From: Aphis gossypii
Lineage: Eukaryota; Arthropoda; Insecta; Hemiptera; Aphididae
Assembly: GCF_020184175.1 (NCBI RefSeq)
Contig: NC_065530.1
Span: forward strand, 73,075,260-73,139,259
Length of the DNA stretch: 64,000 nt
Reading direction: 5' to 3'
Position 1 is the first letter of the stretch; each line of letters opens with the position of its first letter. The notes beneath the pieces are model-generated. The model was not told the DNA's origin. It did not search any database and saw only the letters and a list, made by a program, of their open reading frames with translations. The translations under genes and the position numbers were made by a program. Below, one piece after another: positions 1 through 14,073 of the stretch.

Positions 1-3000
1 CAAAATAATAGTTAAAATTCTTAAGTAGTTAAGTTGAACTAAAAGCATGTGAATTTTGTTAATTATTCGTGCATGGATGGTACTTTGATGTTATCAATTT
101 GTCTAGTATTATACCTATCTGTGTTCAGTTTTTAAAGTTAGATTATTTTTAATTTTAATAAATCACCGAATCTTTGTAAAATAATTTTTTTATTGTATCA
201 GCTCTTTGTGTGGTATCTTGAGTCTTTATTTAGAATATTTTTTAATATTTTTTATTTAGGTTTTTTTTTTTTTAATGGTCTATAAATATAATGAATAGGC
301 AAACCCACGGATAGGTACACAACTCAAATTTTATTAAGCTCAAAGATTTATGTTGCATTTTTGAAAGCTATAATAGTATGTATAGACGTATAGTTATAGT
401 ACCTATAGTTTATAACATAATAATATTATGCATTAATTTATTAGTATTTTTATTCACTAGTAAAATTATTATACTTATAAACATAATTTAGATAGTTATT
501 TGATATTTTCAATAAATATTTTTACTAGCATTTTTTCAGACTTGGTATACATTTTAAAATATTGTGTTTTTTTTTAAGCTATTGATAAACACAAATTGAT
601 TTTTTTTTAAATTTAAATTTATGATTATATAGTTTTGGCTTATAAGTAAAAAAACCTATATATTTGTACAACTAAGTACATTGTTTTTTATAAGTTGTTG
701 TTTCAGAAATTAATTTAATATATATTAAGTATTTTAATATTTATACAACCGTCACTTTTACGAAATTCATTAAAATCAAGAAAATTTGTAAACACTTTTG
801 TTGCTCATAAAACATTTAATTATTAAATCTAACGTTTGAAAGTATAATACACGATTTGTAATACGATTTTATTGAAAACAAAAAGTATTTCTATGAATTT
901 GATAAGAAAAATTATTTATTAATAAGTTGTAAATACGTATAGAAATAAAGTTTGACACATGGTTTCATCTCAAGACCATTTTTCGACGCAATAATTTATT
1001 ATTGAATTCAAATAATTAAACACATCCATTACTGTGACCTACTCAAGGTACAAGTTACACGCGACTAAAATGGGAAAGACTTTACCGATTATGTAGGTAC
1101 TACTTAAAATACCATTAGAAAAACAAATTCACAGTTAATACTTATATATTAATAGTTATAAATCATAACACTAAACAACATATTAATAATCTATGTAATA
1201 AAAAAGTATAAATTATTATTTTTTTAGAAACATAAAAAAATTAGTATTACTATTATTTATTTTTTATTCTATAAATATTTTTTTGATTTAAATCGAATAT
1301 CCAGCTGAAAATATATTAATTAAAATAAAAGTTTTTATAATGCGAATGTATTATAATGAATGGAATACTAGAGATAAAAAAGTCTGCACTTTCCCTCAAG
1401 CTTTTAAAACTTTAAATAATTCGATTCAAATGTTTGGTTGCACGCGTTTTTAAAAATACTATTTTTAATGTAGGAACTAAGATTTTGTTTTGCGTATGAA
1501 ATAATTAAGTTAATTTATCACTTAAAAATTTAAAATAAAAAGTTATTATTTTTCAATGTTTTTGATTTTATTTGAAAACATTTTTAATTTAATTAAACCT
1601 TATTCATAAAAATAAATATCTTATAATATAGAATAATAATTTATATTCCTCAACATTGAATACTTTATTTACATATAAGTAAGTATACTTTTTAAATGTT
1701 TTAACAAAATAAACAAATAGCTATAAAATAAAAACAGTTTAAAAACTATTATGAATATTATCAGCCACTTTTTTTAAATAAGTTGTTTTTGAAATTTATC
1801 ACTTTTTCGGTATTTTATGGTCGTACAAACCTAATATTGATAATACTCATTTTATTTATATATCTAATGTGACAATAAGCACGGAAAATATATAGAGATA
1901 CGTGCTAAGTTATTTTCTTGCTTCTCTTATTTCACCCTAGATTTATATTATCAGTTTGAATTTTAAATCAATAATAAATAATAATAACTATATTTCGAAA
2001 AATACAACAGTTTTCTATTAATTAATGAATCATAGAAAACTCTTTGTGTGTACAAAGAAGCGTATAGTGTATATATTTACAAATAAACGATAAACAATTA
2101 TATCATTATCAAAACAAACAGAAAAATTATTTTAAACATATAGTTTTCTATTATATAATAAAACAATTTTAAATATTTTGGAACTAATTTCAAGCGTAAT
2201 ATGAAAAAAAAAGATGTTTCATAGTGTGAAAATGTTTATTGGTTATGTTAAATTTATAGAAAAGTGATGCTTTTATTAATAGTTGTTGACAAATAAAAAT
2301 ATTTTACATGAAAAATGAAAAAAATAAATAGGTACTACTTTTGTTAACTTTTTTCAAGAAATGTATATTTATTAATTTTGCACTCAAAAAGATAAAAAAA
2401 TGTAATATTTTATATGCGTTAATTGAAATGCATTGGTCTTAGAAAAGGATTTATGTTCAATAAGATTAAATAGAGTGATCGTTTTAGCTCGATTTCATTG
2501 AATATTTGAATATAGTAATATTAAGGCGTAAAGCTAGTAAAACGTATTACGCTTGGAATGTAACGTTGTTATGACTTACTTATAGAATTATACCATTACC
2601 GCCGTCTTTAATGTTTAATATTATTAACGGTTTATTCATATAATAATTGTGATCATTTTAATAGAATGATAGGTATGTTTACAATTCTATCTAACGTTGT
2701 TAAATTTTAAATATTTAGATTATACATTATAGGAATCTAAAGAAAAAAATTCAACCACATTTTAGGATACCGTAAATTTCGAGAAATTATTATAATGATC
2801 TGAAATACTTAATAATACACAATATTAAACAATAACGAAATCATTAGTGTAGTGATTGTTTTGTGGTTAAGATATTCAAAATTAATTATTACAGATAGGG
2901 TTGGTTCACCGTGTACGATGAATTATAAACAATATTTATACATAAATGAATCACAATGATAATAACCTGCAACACAAAGTAAACACAATATTAATACGAT

Positions 3001-3371
3001 AACATTCTAAATTATAGCAATGACCGCAAATAATGAGAACATTCTAGAGCATATTCTAAGTTTAAGTTTATTTAAAGCAATTTAATACGATTAAAAATGT
3101 AATAGAAACAAAAAAACTTTAGTAGAAATTACCATTGGAATGCTGAAAACAAAACTTAATAATATGCTGAAAAATATATCGTTCCATCAATGGATAGTTA
3201 TTATAATTTGCTAAATAAATCGATAACATGCTTTATGGTATTTTAGAATTAAGACATAAAAAATATAAATTTATTTAATGTAAAGGATAATAATAATCAT
3301 TTTACATACTATTATTGTGAAAACTAAGAAAATACAATTTAAAAGCTTATCTAATGACATTATTTAATTTG
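1..3371. other. AT-rich non-coding region
   Basis: No ORF of coding character and no transposon terminus except the Helitron end at its right edge; part of this stretch may belong to that Helitron. The stretch near 960-1070 and the one near 7170-7215 share short pieces (ACATCC.TTAC..TGACCTACT), possibly old repeats. Confidence 0.6.
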
Positions 3372-3401
3372 TCATGGGCAACGCCATGCGGGATCAGCTA
3401 G
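3372..3401 (+). mobile_element. Helitron 3' terminus
   Basis: The sequence has a GGGCAACGCC core inside a CATGG/CCATG hairpin, followed after about 10 bases by CTAG and then T. This matches insect Helitron 3' ends (GGGCAACGCC... CTAGT). The 5' end (TC...) was not found, so the extent to the left is unknown. Confidence 0.6.
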
Positions 3402-3879
3402 TTATGTATAAAGTTCATAATAGTCAAAATAATTTACTTATTTTTTCGTACAATTTATAAAAAAAATTAGTACACATATTAAGTACCTATTGAGATTTAG
3501 TATTTATTATAATAGATGAGATAACGAAAAATAGAAAAAAATTTATTTACCAGTTTTACAATTTTTTTGTAATTATAACATGAAAACTATTATAACATTT
3601 CAAAATGCTCAAATGGTAGAAATAAAAATATATTTTAACAATAATTATAATTTTTTTACAAATTTATGAACAAAACAATATTCACAGTTTAAAAAATACT
3701 CAAAATCATGTTATCTCTTCATCAATCCAACAATATCAGTAGAATCTCTGTGGTTAAGAATATAATATTTAAACATTTTAAGCTTACATATATGTATGAA
3801 CAATTATAAATTAAATCGATGGTTGTTATTTTGTAACCCCTTATATTATATACACGTATAATAGATAACCAAAAAAATA

Positions 3880-4393
3880 CAGGGGAACCTCGATAAGTCA
3901 AAAACCTTAATAAGTCGAAATAAATGCCTTTTCCTTGAGAAAATTTCTATTACTCGAAAGAAAAACTATAGATAACTCGAACATTCTGGGTTCCTAATAT
4001 AGACGGATAATGTCGTATAATTTTAAAACCATAGGTACATCTAATCTGTTTGGTGTGTTTTGATAATTAAAGTTAATCGTGTTTATTGTTTTTATTGTTC
4101 TATTTTTCATTTAGTTTATTGTCACTTAATTCGGTATTGCCAGTTACGATCGATCTGGTTACACGTATACGTATTAAACATAAAAAAAAAATATTAACTG
4201 TTTAATCACATTTTTCATTATAATTTAATAATAAGTACACACTGTAATTTTTTGTAAGTATTGTATAATAATTAAAAACTATGATACGCGTATATACATT
4301 TTAAAAACTCAAAAAGTTAATTTTTTCACCTAAAAAATTGATAACTTAAAAACATCTAATTTCTTTTGAATTTTGAATTATCGAGGTTTCACG
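3880..4393. mobile_element. Pogo/Tigger-like element, 514 bp
   Basis: The left end is CAGGGGAACCTCGATAAGTC after TA. The right end, reversed, is CGTGAAACCTCGATAATTC, also next to TA. The repeated 'AAT/AAG TCGAA' units near the left end (3895-3985) are typical of these elements. There is no intact ORF. The ends differ at several bases, so the copy is older than the 13859 element. Confidence 0.65.
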
Positions 4394-4894
4394 TATTTTA
4401 AAAATAATAATAGTAATACGATACTTATTATTTTTTATCTTTTGTATATTACAGATCAATTATTAAACTTGATTACAGATTCGATTAATTTACTTCCTGT
4501 AGATTTATGAAAATTATATTTTGTAATTTGAAATTTTAAGTTCGGATATTGCAGTTTTTAAATCTTGTAAACCGTTTATTTATTTAAACACACAATTAGA
4601 CTAAATTATATCTTATTGTTGTGCGAACAATATATAATTCTATTCCTTAAAGTGGGTTTTCCGTTTTAAATTATGAATGAATTTATTTAAAAATGATGTA
4701 TTTATTTGTGATTGAGATTCCTAATTTTTGTATTGATTTAAATCATTTTTTAGGTGATCGATAAGAAGATTAACTTTATGTCAATGAATTATATATTTAA
4801 TATTTGTTTTGTTAAATACTATTTATTATAGTTAAAAAAAATTTTATGTTATAAAAATGTATTTTAAATTTATTGTACATATTATTATAAATAG

Positions 4895-5141
4895 AAGTTT
4901 GGAATTTTAACGGATTCCGTGGACCACAGATCAAGTATTTATTGTTCGACATCTGTAAATTATTCACAATTTGAATGGGACGGTCAAAATGCAAATTCAA
5001 CACTGCAGTATTTGAATGCACAGAACATGAACGATGCGAAACACAACGTCGTGGAAGTTACGTGTTATGCAATTCAAAGTGTCAAGAATGTTGAAAACAT
5101 CCCTAGTCGTTTTCTATCTCGATTCTATTCTGTTTACAAGG
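4895..5141 (+). CDS. Candidate single coding exon, product not recognised
   Basis: Open for 82 codons plus one base between an acceptor (TTATTATAAATAG|AAG) and a donor (ACAAGG|GTAAAT). Codon choice is less AT-biased than the surrounding DNA. The peptide starts KFGILTDSVDHRSSIYCSTS and contains two sequons (NYS, NST) and two cysteines, which would fit an extracellular domain. There is no ATG at the start, so it would be an internal exon of a plus-strand gene; I see no partner exon nearby. Alternatives are a pseudogene fragment or a chance ORF. Product unknown. Confidence 0.4.
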
Positions 5142-8100
5142 GTAAATACATCAATTCATATTTTTTTTACTATAATAGGACCATTAAATTTCCATAAAAA
5201 GTTTCTCATTAACAATATTTCTGGTTGTTAAAAAATGAAATTGTTTAATTAAAATTTATACTACTAAATTAAGTTGTACGCATTAAATTATATGGTTTCA
5301 TATCCAAACTCAAAACAATAAATACTAAGCAGGTTGTCAAGTCTCAATAATTTAAATATATATTTTTTAAAATTACACAAATGACCATTTACTTTAAATA
5401 AACAACAAATGACAAGAAGGCTAAATCTTCGTTTAGATGGATTTTGCCTACCTGATAAAAAATTATCAATGTATGTCAAAACAATATATTTTGTTATATA
5501 AAAAATATAAAATATTATAGCATTATTAAATCGTTATTAATTTCCTGAGAATAGAAATTATGTAACACGTGAAGTAAAAATGTGTTATACGTATGTGTTT
5601 TTTTTTTTAATAAATCAGTTTATTCTATAGTAAATATTTACTATTATTGCTAATTTTATAATTTATTGTGTTTACATTAAATAATAATTTAACACACGTA
5701 TTTACGTATTTTGTCATAATATTATGTAAAATTAAATAACTATAAGATAAAATTAATAAAATTTACTTAACAGTATTATATAACTATTATAATTAAATAA
5801 TTATAACCAAATTAACGAATGTTATTAAAATGTTAAATTCTTTTAACTATAAACAATGTATTTCTATAGTTAAAATACAGTATAAATTACATCAAACTAT
5901 TAATGATTCATAATTATTTAAAAAAAATTGAATAACATAATGAATATTAATCTTTATAAAATATAATACATTTTTTTTTTTTATTTTTAAATGCAATCTA
6001 CAATCTATACCACTTTGGCACAATAAGTAGATGTGAAACAGATTAGTTATATACAAATTACTAAAAAAAAAAAATACATCATATTCTTAATAATATTTAT
6101 ACATAATACGTGACATTTTTGAGGAAAGCAGCCACCCTTTTTAATACTTTCATTTGGTATTTAATTTTTTAATTTATATTTTAAAATATAATACATAGTA
6201 TATTTTTTAGTAATTTATTACGAAAAGTAGTTAAATAATATATAATATATATATATATACCTATAAACATTATACAAGTTTAATTTTATTTTATCAGGAG
6301 TATCAGACAAAAAAATTATAGAGTTCAGATTCCTTGGGCTTGAAAAAAAATCATTGAATAATTATAATAAAGGAATTTAAGCTAAAAGCGCATTAAATTA
6401 GATGTCAAATCGAACAAAAAAGAAAAAAAATGTTTGTAAAGAAATTTAATTCGTCTGTAGACAATTGTACTAATTTATGCTTTATTTAGTGTGATATTCT
6501 TTCATATCGACTAATGAAAACTTCCTTATAAACGAACATGTACATTCAAATCGTTTCTTTATGACAACCTTTTAGTTTTAAAATGTGAATTCCGCTTACT
6601 CTCTTATTTTGAATTTTAATATTATGCAAAATGTATAGTTATAGTTCTTATGAAAAAAAAAAAATATATATATATATATATATAAATAACTGGAATGGAT
6701 AAACTCTTAAGGTATTATAAATTAGATAGGTTTATTAAATGTACCTATTTATTATTTATTAATTTATAATATGGATTTTTAACCGATAAGCGTCTTACAA
6801 TAAGCATACAGGTACTATAAATAAACAAAAATTATCCTTTTATTATTATTTTTTATCCTGAGAGGAGAGAGTAGTATACTGGTTTTACAATGGCCTGTAT
6901 GTGTGGATTGGCGTGTATGAGTATGTGTGTATTTTACATACATAATATATAGTTATTTATTTACTATATTATTTTAAAATATAAAAAAAATGATAAAATC
7001 GTCTAACATGACTATGGTTTGGATAGACAATTTATGAATCTAATACATAACTCAAGAAGTCAAGTATTAAAAAATCCTAGTATTTTTTTAACAAGTGGGA
7101 GAATTAAAAAAAAATACATCAGGAAAATGGAAATATATATGCATCACCGGCTTTCAATAAAATGTATTTTATTTAACACATCCGTTACATTGACCTACTT
7201 AATGTCGAGATAACGTCAAAACTTACTTTAGAGCAGAGCGATTGCTTCGGGCTTTTTTCATATGCACATAGACATTAGGATATTTTATATGAAACACATA
7301 TTTATAAGTTTTAATAAAATAGTTCATACCTACAGTTTTGATCATTATAAATATTTAATGATATAAATAACAATTTTTTTTTAAATCTCGACATAACACA
7401 GCAATAGGTATTTGTTATAACTAATATTATATGTATAGTACTATATTACTATGTATAGTTATACTATAGTTAAGTTGATACCTACGTCATGACAGCAGCG
7501 TTTAATACGAAAGCACAAAATTCGCGTAGGATGTAATACATTGTTTTCAAGTAAGCCATCAGTGAAGGTTTTGGTTTTTTTTCTTTACTAATAATGTGTT
7601 CTAGCATAAGAGACAGTAGTCTAACCGTAATCTGGTGGGTGGCCAATTGACCTTTGGAAAAGCTTCAGGTGCATCGTACATAATATATGACATGCACCTT
7701 CTACTATCCGCATTCTCATGTGTGCACGTACATAACTGTGTCACATAGTATACGAGAATCAAGTAAATATCAGAGCTTATAGTAAACTGCATATTGTGGA
7801 CGGTGGTAAGCGATATAGAGTTATATATAGTCGTATAGAGTATATTATTATTGTCAGCGCGTTTTCGACATACATTCAACATTCATTTTTTTAATGGACT
7901 TTTATTTCAATAGAAATTATAAAGTGCAAGAATTAGAGAAGTAAAATAAAATATTACGTAACGTTGACAAAAAACTAAAATACCACATAATAACATACAC
8001 GAGTACGCGTCACACGACAACAACAAAAATCGATTAATTTGCGTATAATTTTAAATCGTAGAAAATACGTCTTATTTTAGCTAAGAAATATAAAAATATT

Positions 8101-9240
8101 TTATTTTACACTACAAACAATAATAATTGTCGTTAGTTACATTTTATAAATAATTGCAAGTTGGAGAGATTAAACATTAATAATAACTGTTTATTACTCG
8201 AGTCTTGTTCTTAGATTATAAAATGAAACGGACAGCCTACATCAACTACGTATGTGGTTGTGGTGTTTTTAGAGGGCGTAGGAGATGGACAGTTTTTGTC
8301 TGTTGTTGAAATTAGGTTGATAATATCGGCCTTTTCGTAATTATGTACAATACAATGAAAGTAGTGGGTCGAATATTCATACAAGTTTATCTCTACTTTT
8401 TAGAGAGATAAGTATGAAGTGCTATCTAATCTTTTGTTATCCGTCATATTTTCTTATTCCTAATGTTTTCCTAAGCAATATTCTATTTTCAATGTGGTTG
8501 CTTTGCATGTTTTGTTAGTTTTTGGTCTTGTGTTAGAATTAATATCAGTTTCGCATAAAGTATAACACGGCGTATTGAGTATGCAATATTGGTTCGTTCG
8601 AGTCATTTTAACGGGAACTAAGAATCGTAGATTTTTATTAAAACATTCTATAAGTCAAATATTAAAAACGTTATACTTTTATTGGCCATAAAAACAAAGT
8701 GCATTTAAGGCTAAACGTGTTATATAGGTTTTAGGTATCAATCATAAATACAAATATTTTAGGTATAGAACCACAAGAATTTGATACCATAAAATTTAAG
8801 TACAATAGTGTGTACTAGATATTTTTTTCTATGATATAAGTTTTAATAAATATCCTTTTGTAATTAATATAACCTTGTCTATTATTATTTAAAAATAAAA
8901 AAATATAATTTAATATTTGTAAGTATTACAAGCAATACCGGATATACTTATTTTAAACACATGTAAAATTAATTTAAATTTGTAGTGTAATATTAAAAGC
9001 ACACCTTAATATATTTTGACGGTGGATATATTTATAAGTATAGAAATTCAAATAAACTATAATAAACTTACCATAAAAATCACTTTAAATTTATTTTGAC
9101 TTTGATACAACCGTTCATCAAGTTTGTATCGACATATATATTAAGTTTAGGACTGCAATACATTTAAATATTTTTTACAGAAAAAAAAAGAAAAAAAGAA
9201 TTGTATGAGTATAAAAATAAACTATTGTTATTTTATTAAA
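5142..9240. other. AT-rich non-coding region
   Basis: Short ORFs at 5288-5479, 7019-7213 and 7601-7882 have no coding character. The stretch 7480-7880 and the 28-codon ORF at 8223 (MKRTAYINYVCGCGVFRGRR start) are slightly GC-enriched but unsupported. Confidence 0.55.
6660..6684. repeat. Short (TA)n microsatellite
   Basis: TA repeat after an A-run. A smaller tract lies at about 6240-6260. Confidence 0.85.
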
Positions 9241-9378
9241 ATGGCAACGTTGCTAAATGGTAATTTTGGCTGTAATTTTATATGCGATGTTTTATACTTA
9301 GGGTCCACATATCATACATTCCTCTGGGCGCAATCTGAATACTCTGAGGCATATATTGGTTATAGTCGAAGTAAATAA
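9241..9378 (+). CDS. Small ORF of 45 codons, unknown
   Basis: ATG in a good context (AAAATGG) opens a frame starting MATLLNGNFGCNFICDVLYL and ending in SRSK stop. The composition is richer in G and C than the flanks and is not just AT-codon residue. The opposite strand is also partly open in this stretch, so a transposon fragment is possible. No domain recognised. Confidence 0.22.
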   Translation: MATLLNGNFGCNFICDVLYLGSTYHTFLWAQSEYSEAYIGYSRSK

Positions 9379-12300
9379 AAAAAAAAAACGATTTACATTA
9401 ATTGATTTATTTAAAGGCAAAAAATATATATTTAAATATATTTTATGTAAATACATCAAAATTTATGCAACTATAATAATTTATTTGAGTTTTATGTTTC
9501 TGATATTTTTCTGTTCTCCAAACTAATATTGATGAAAATTTTGTATTTGACTGTTTATAGATTATCTTAATTTGAATTGACATAAAAACAATTCTAATTA
9601 GACTTTTCCCTTCATGATACATTACTTTTCTAAAATTTAACATTCTTGGCAAAAATGTATTCACAAATGTGTTGTTATTTAAATTATTATGTTACCTACA
9701 TTATACTTATTAAATATGTTAAAGTAAAACACTTTCTAACCATATTTACGCTCTAAAAAGTTTCATACAACTACATCTAGATACATGCTTACGAGCATTT
9801 ATTTTACTCAAGTAAAAAGTAGTTTCTAAAAAAAAAAAATAATATTAATATATAATATATATGACTTAAAAAGTATCAGTATAACAAAAAATATTACCAG
9901 CCCAGGTTTTGAAATATTATAACAAGTAATATAAATTCCTCTAAAATTTAACTTATATCAGGAAATATGTCTCAAAATACAACTTTCAGAAAAAAAAAAT
10001 TTATATCCATAATATTTAAAAATTAATTTGAGCTTGTGCTGTTAAAAAAAATAAAAAAAATATTACAAAAATTAAAGTAGGTATGTAAATAATATTGATA
10101 ACGGAAAGTTGTTAAATTAATAAAAAAAAAAATGTTAGATTGAATATGAAGACTGAAGTTAAATTAAAATAATGAATTAATATCATATGCGTGAATTATC
10201 AAACTTAGGTTAAATCATATTTATTATTGAAAAATTAAATGCATTCTGTAAAGATAAATCGTAAATTAACACTTATATTTCTTATTACATATAATATACT
10301 CGTACATTTAACTAAACTGAAGCGATATGTGGCTTTGCTCTAAAAATGTATAATAATTGTAATATGAATAATAGCAATATATTAATATTATATAGTCACT
10401 TCACTTCAATAAACTTAAATTTTCTATCCTGCTCTATTTTTAATCCTATACATTTTATAGAGTTATGAATATTGTAGGAAATAATATAAAAACCTACTAT
10501 GTTAGTATATAAAGTGAGTTCAGAAACTCAGAAACCATGAAAAAACTTTGCGATAAACTTCGAATAATAATACCAGAGGATTGGTGTGATTTTCATAACT
10601 ACGAATATTAAAGCATTTTATACGTCCAGAAATATTAATACAAAACATTTAAAATAAAACTCACTCCGAGATCTTAATATGTCCATTTTATAATTTGAAT
10701 ATTTCTTTCCACAACAATGAAACAGTAGGTGTTCGTGATATTTTGATATGACGTCACTGTTGCATATTTTTAAGTCTAGTAAGTTCCAAGTTTTTTATTT
10801 TTTAAAGAACAATAGCGTATTTTCTTTGTATTCGTATTCTTATCAAAATGTGTGTGGCATAAAAAAAAATAATACTACCTGGGTATATAATGGTTTTTTT
10901 TTTTTATTATTTATTTGAAATATAACATCTACTTTGTACGTATCATAATATATAAGTACGAGTAGGTACATACATACATAACACCTTATGTCCATCCGCC
11001 ATCACTACGGTTGTCATGGACACATAATATCATACATGAACATTTCTGACGAGTCATTTGTTTTTTGTTTATATAGACGTATTCATTATCTCTTTATTGT
11101 ATAAAATATAAATACATTTTTTTTTTTTTATCGATATTTAACTTATTCAATTTTAGATTATGAGGAGAGTGATTGATTATACAATGATTTATATTTTATG
11201 TGTGTTATTCAATATTTTTTAGAACAAATACTTTGATTTTCAACTTTGAGGAAGGTTTCTGAATTAGATTTAGTAATTTGGCGAATCAAAAGTTGACAAT
11301 TCCAATTACTTAATAACTGGGGATAAAAAAAAACGTACACCCGTATCATTATATTTTATTACATTTTGTAATTTTAATTATTAATAATAATATTAATATA
11401 TTTTCATAAAATATACTTATTAATAAGAGCTGACAGACCGTCATTGATCACAATGGGTTTTTCTAATGCAATGATTTACTATTGAATTACAATTTAACCT
11501 ACTCCACATCAAAGCGGCTATCTACTTTTTAAGTTTTATTTTTTATGTTTATTTTAGCATAGACTCCAGTCATTATCACATATTATATTATTCAGGCTAC
11601 GTATACTCATTTCCCTTATAGTATTGTCAATTTTTTTTTCGAAAAACGAATATTATGTTGAATTTAATTTATTTATTTTATATTGATTAAATGGTAGTCG
11701 AATCTCAAACCAGACTCAACACTATATATTATTAAGTATATTATGTTAATGGATTACCATTAAAAAAAAATATTTTTTTAAAATACTTAACTATTATTTA
11801 AATATTTTTTTTTCAGTGTTTATAATAATATTGAACATGTGTAAAATGTATTTTGTCATAGTTTTGATATAAATCTCTTAGCGATATTCATCTTTTTATT
11901 TTATATAATTTGATCCTTAAGAAAATGTTGTTTTTGACTTTCAACTTTGAAATTATCGTTCAAGTAATTCTGTCTAAAAGCGCTCTGTTCATTAATAATT
12001 ATTCAAAGAAAATATACTCAATATATAAGGGCATTTCAAATCATTATAACGATTGGTAAAAAAAAAAATATGAATACCTACAATTAAATATTGACGTTTG
12101 AATAATGAGAATAAACATTCATAAAAAAAAGAAGATAATTCATTATTATTTATAAATAATTACTTACATGGTTATTCTCTTTTGAATAGTTTTCAATCAG
12201 AATGCTAACCTTAGCATATTCACAGAAAAATGTTAAACAATTTTTAATTGGATAAAATACTTTGGAGTATATCTCTGTCTTATTAGTTTAGCAATTTAAA

Positions 12301-13679
12301 CAATTGTTTTCTTAAAAATTATCGATTTTACGTTATACTCTTTAAATGTGAAAAATTTAATTTAAATTATTTTATTCACAGAGGAAAAACATAAAACCAA
12401 CTAATATAAGTATTAAATCGATTTGATAAACTTAAACATTTTTTTAACACGTACCTATTAGAATTATTTTATTTATTTACATTTTTATCTATGATCATAT
12501 TATAATTACATTTATTATCATTATATACCTGTATCTAATTTTAAAGTAATTTTATAATTTTTATGTAAAAAAAAAATACCTACAATATATCAATTCATAT
12601 AACAAAAAAACTAAAAAATATTGAAGACTGTGAATTATTTTTTAAACTTGTATAGACGCACTAGTACTTAGTTCACTATACTTAACTCTTCAGATCTGAG
12701 TACTTACCTATATAATATACTACATACTATTATGTCAAATTTAACAATAGTTCAAAAGGAGCATTTTTCTACATTTATTTTAAAAACAATATGATAATCT
12801 TATAGTACCTACTTATAGATTGTGCTATACTTTTAAAACTTGCATTCAAATATTCTATTATAGTTTTTTGCATTATAAAATTGCATTTAAAAAAAATGAT
12901 GTTTTTATATTTTTCTTTGCCTTTTTCTTAAATTTTAATATTTTTGTATTTTCATTACCTAATTTAATTTAACATCAGTTATAAATTCATAATACCTACA
13001 TACATACTAGATGTTTTGATGAGCGGAGAAGTGGTCAAATTTTGCAGCTTACCCTGCTTATCCTGGAGTTAATCGATCACTCCTTATTTAAAACTATACG
13101 CATTACACACTATTCACAAATACATTAAATTGTATGACCTCTTTTTTCTCCTCTACCCCTTATACTAAACATGTTATATTGACCATTAAATGGTCGTGCA
13201 ACTGTATTTGTCGATTTTATAGTCTTTTAATAAAATGTTATTTTTTTTTTAGTGGTATCGTTTCGTTTACCGTAGTTTATTAAATTTACTATTTCACGAA
13301 AATTTAACGTTAGACATTTTATAAAATTCTTGCCCTCAATGAACTACGTAAGTGAATAGTGTTTTGCTGTTCATTGTAAGTAAGTTGGTGAATAAGAGAG
13401 ACGTTTAAACCACTTACTTCAACATTTCTGAAAATCCTTTAGCAGCTCGTTAGTATCTTGACATTTAATGTCAGCAACTTAGTGAGATGGAATAGGCCTA
13501 CTAAACCACTTATTTCATTGCTGCAATCAGCAATAATAAATATTAGTGAGTAATGTAAATCGAATCAGTACTCGGTTTAATTGTCATTATAAATTTAAAA
13601 GATCAACTTCACTAATAGTTGTCATTGACGGAACTCGAAACTTTAATTAGCGATCATTTATATAAAAGTCATAATATAG
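9379..13679. other. AT-rich non-coding region with a hairpin
   Basis: No gene was seen. A hairpin lies at 10986-11027 (TTATGTCCAT with ATGGACACATAA). At 13407 and 13503 the 15-mer AAACCACTTAYTTCA occurs twice, 96 bp apart, in a stretch of mixed composition. Confidence 0.55.
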
Positions 13680-14073
13680 CAGAGATTGCGAACCTATGTC
13701 ACGCGTTTGACGGAGTAACACGCACATGATCTTTAAGTGAAACACGCAAGGTTTGTTTATTATCATTCAAGCCATGGATGAAGGCATTTTTAAGTTTAAA
13801 AAAAGGGTCATCAAATTACTTGACACACAAGAAAAATAAAACAGAATCAAAATTTGTACAGTGAGTTCCGCTTAATGTGATTACTGGTTTATAGAATCAA
13901 ACCGTTTATTAGACTCAAAAATGAAAATCCCAAACCAAATTGTATGTGTAATGTTGTGAATGCTTTATAGAATCAACCAGTTAATAGAATCAAAATGACC
14001 TACACCAAAGTGATCACATTAAGCGGAACTCACTGTATTTGACTGGCGGATACTGAAAGGTTCACCATCTCTG
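13680..14073. mobile_element. hAT-like non-autonomous element interrupted by a MITE
   Basis: The left end is CAGAGATTGCGAACCTATG. The reverse complement of the right end is CAGAGATGGTGAACCTTTC. The form CAGRGNTNGNGAACCT is typical of hAT superfamily termini. Flanks TAATATAG and ATAAGTAG may be a worn 8-bp target duplication. Without the inserted 177-bp MITE the element is about 217 bp and non-coding. Confidence 0.65.
13859..14035. mobile_element. 177-bp TA-flanked MITE, pogo/Tc1-like
   Basis: The ends are inverted repeats CAGTGAGTTCCGCTTAATGT and its reverse complement, matching for about 23 bp, flanked on both sides by TA. It is too short to code for a transposase, so it is a non-autonomous element. 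The near-perfect ends suggest a fairly recent insertion. It lies inside the hAT-like element 13680-14073. Confidence 0.85.

Noticed and set aside
7601..7882. 93-codon minus-strand ORF
   Set aside because: No recognisable domain, irregular codon use, no splice or start context that supports it.
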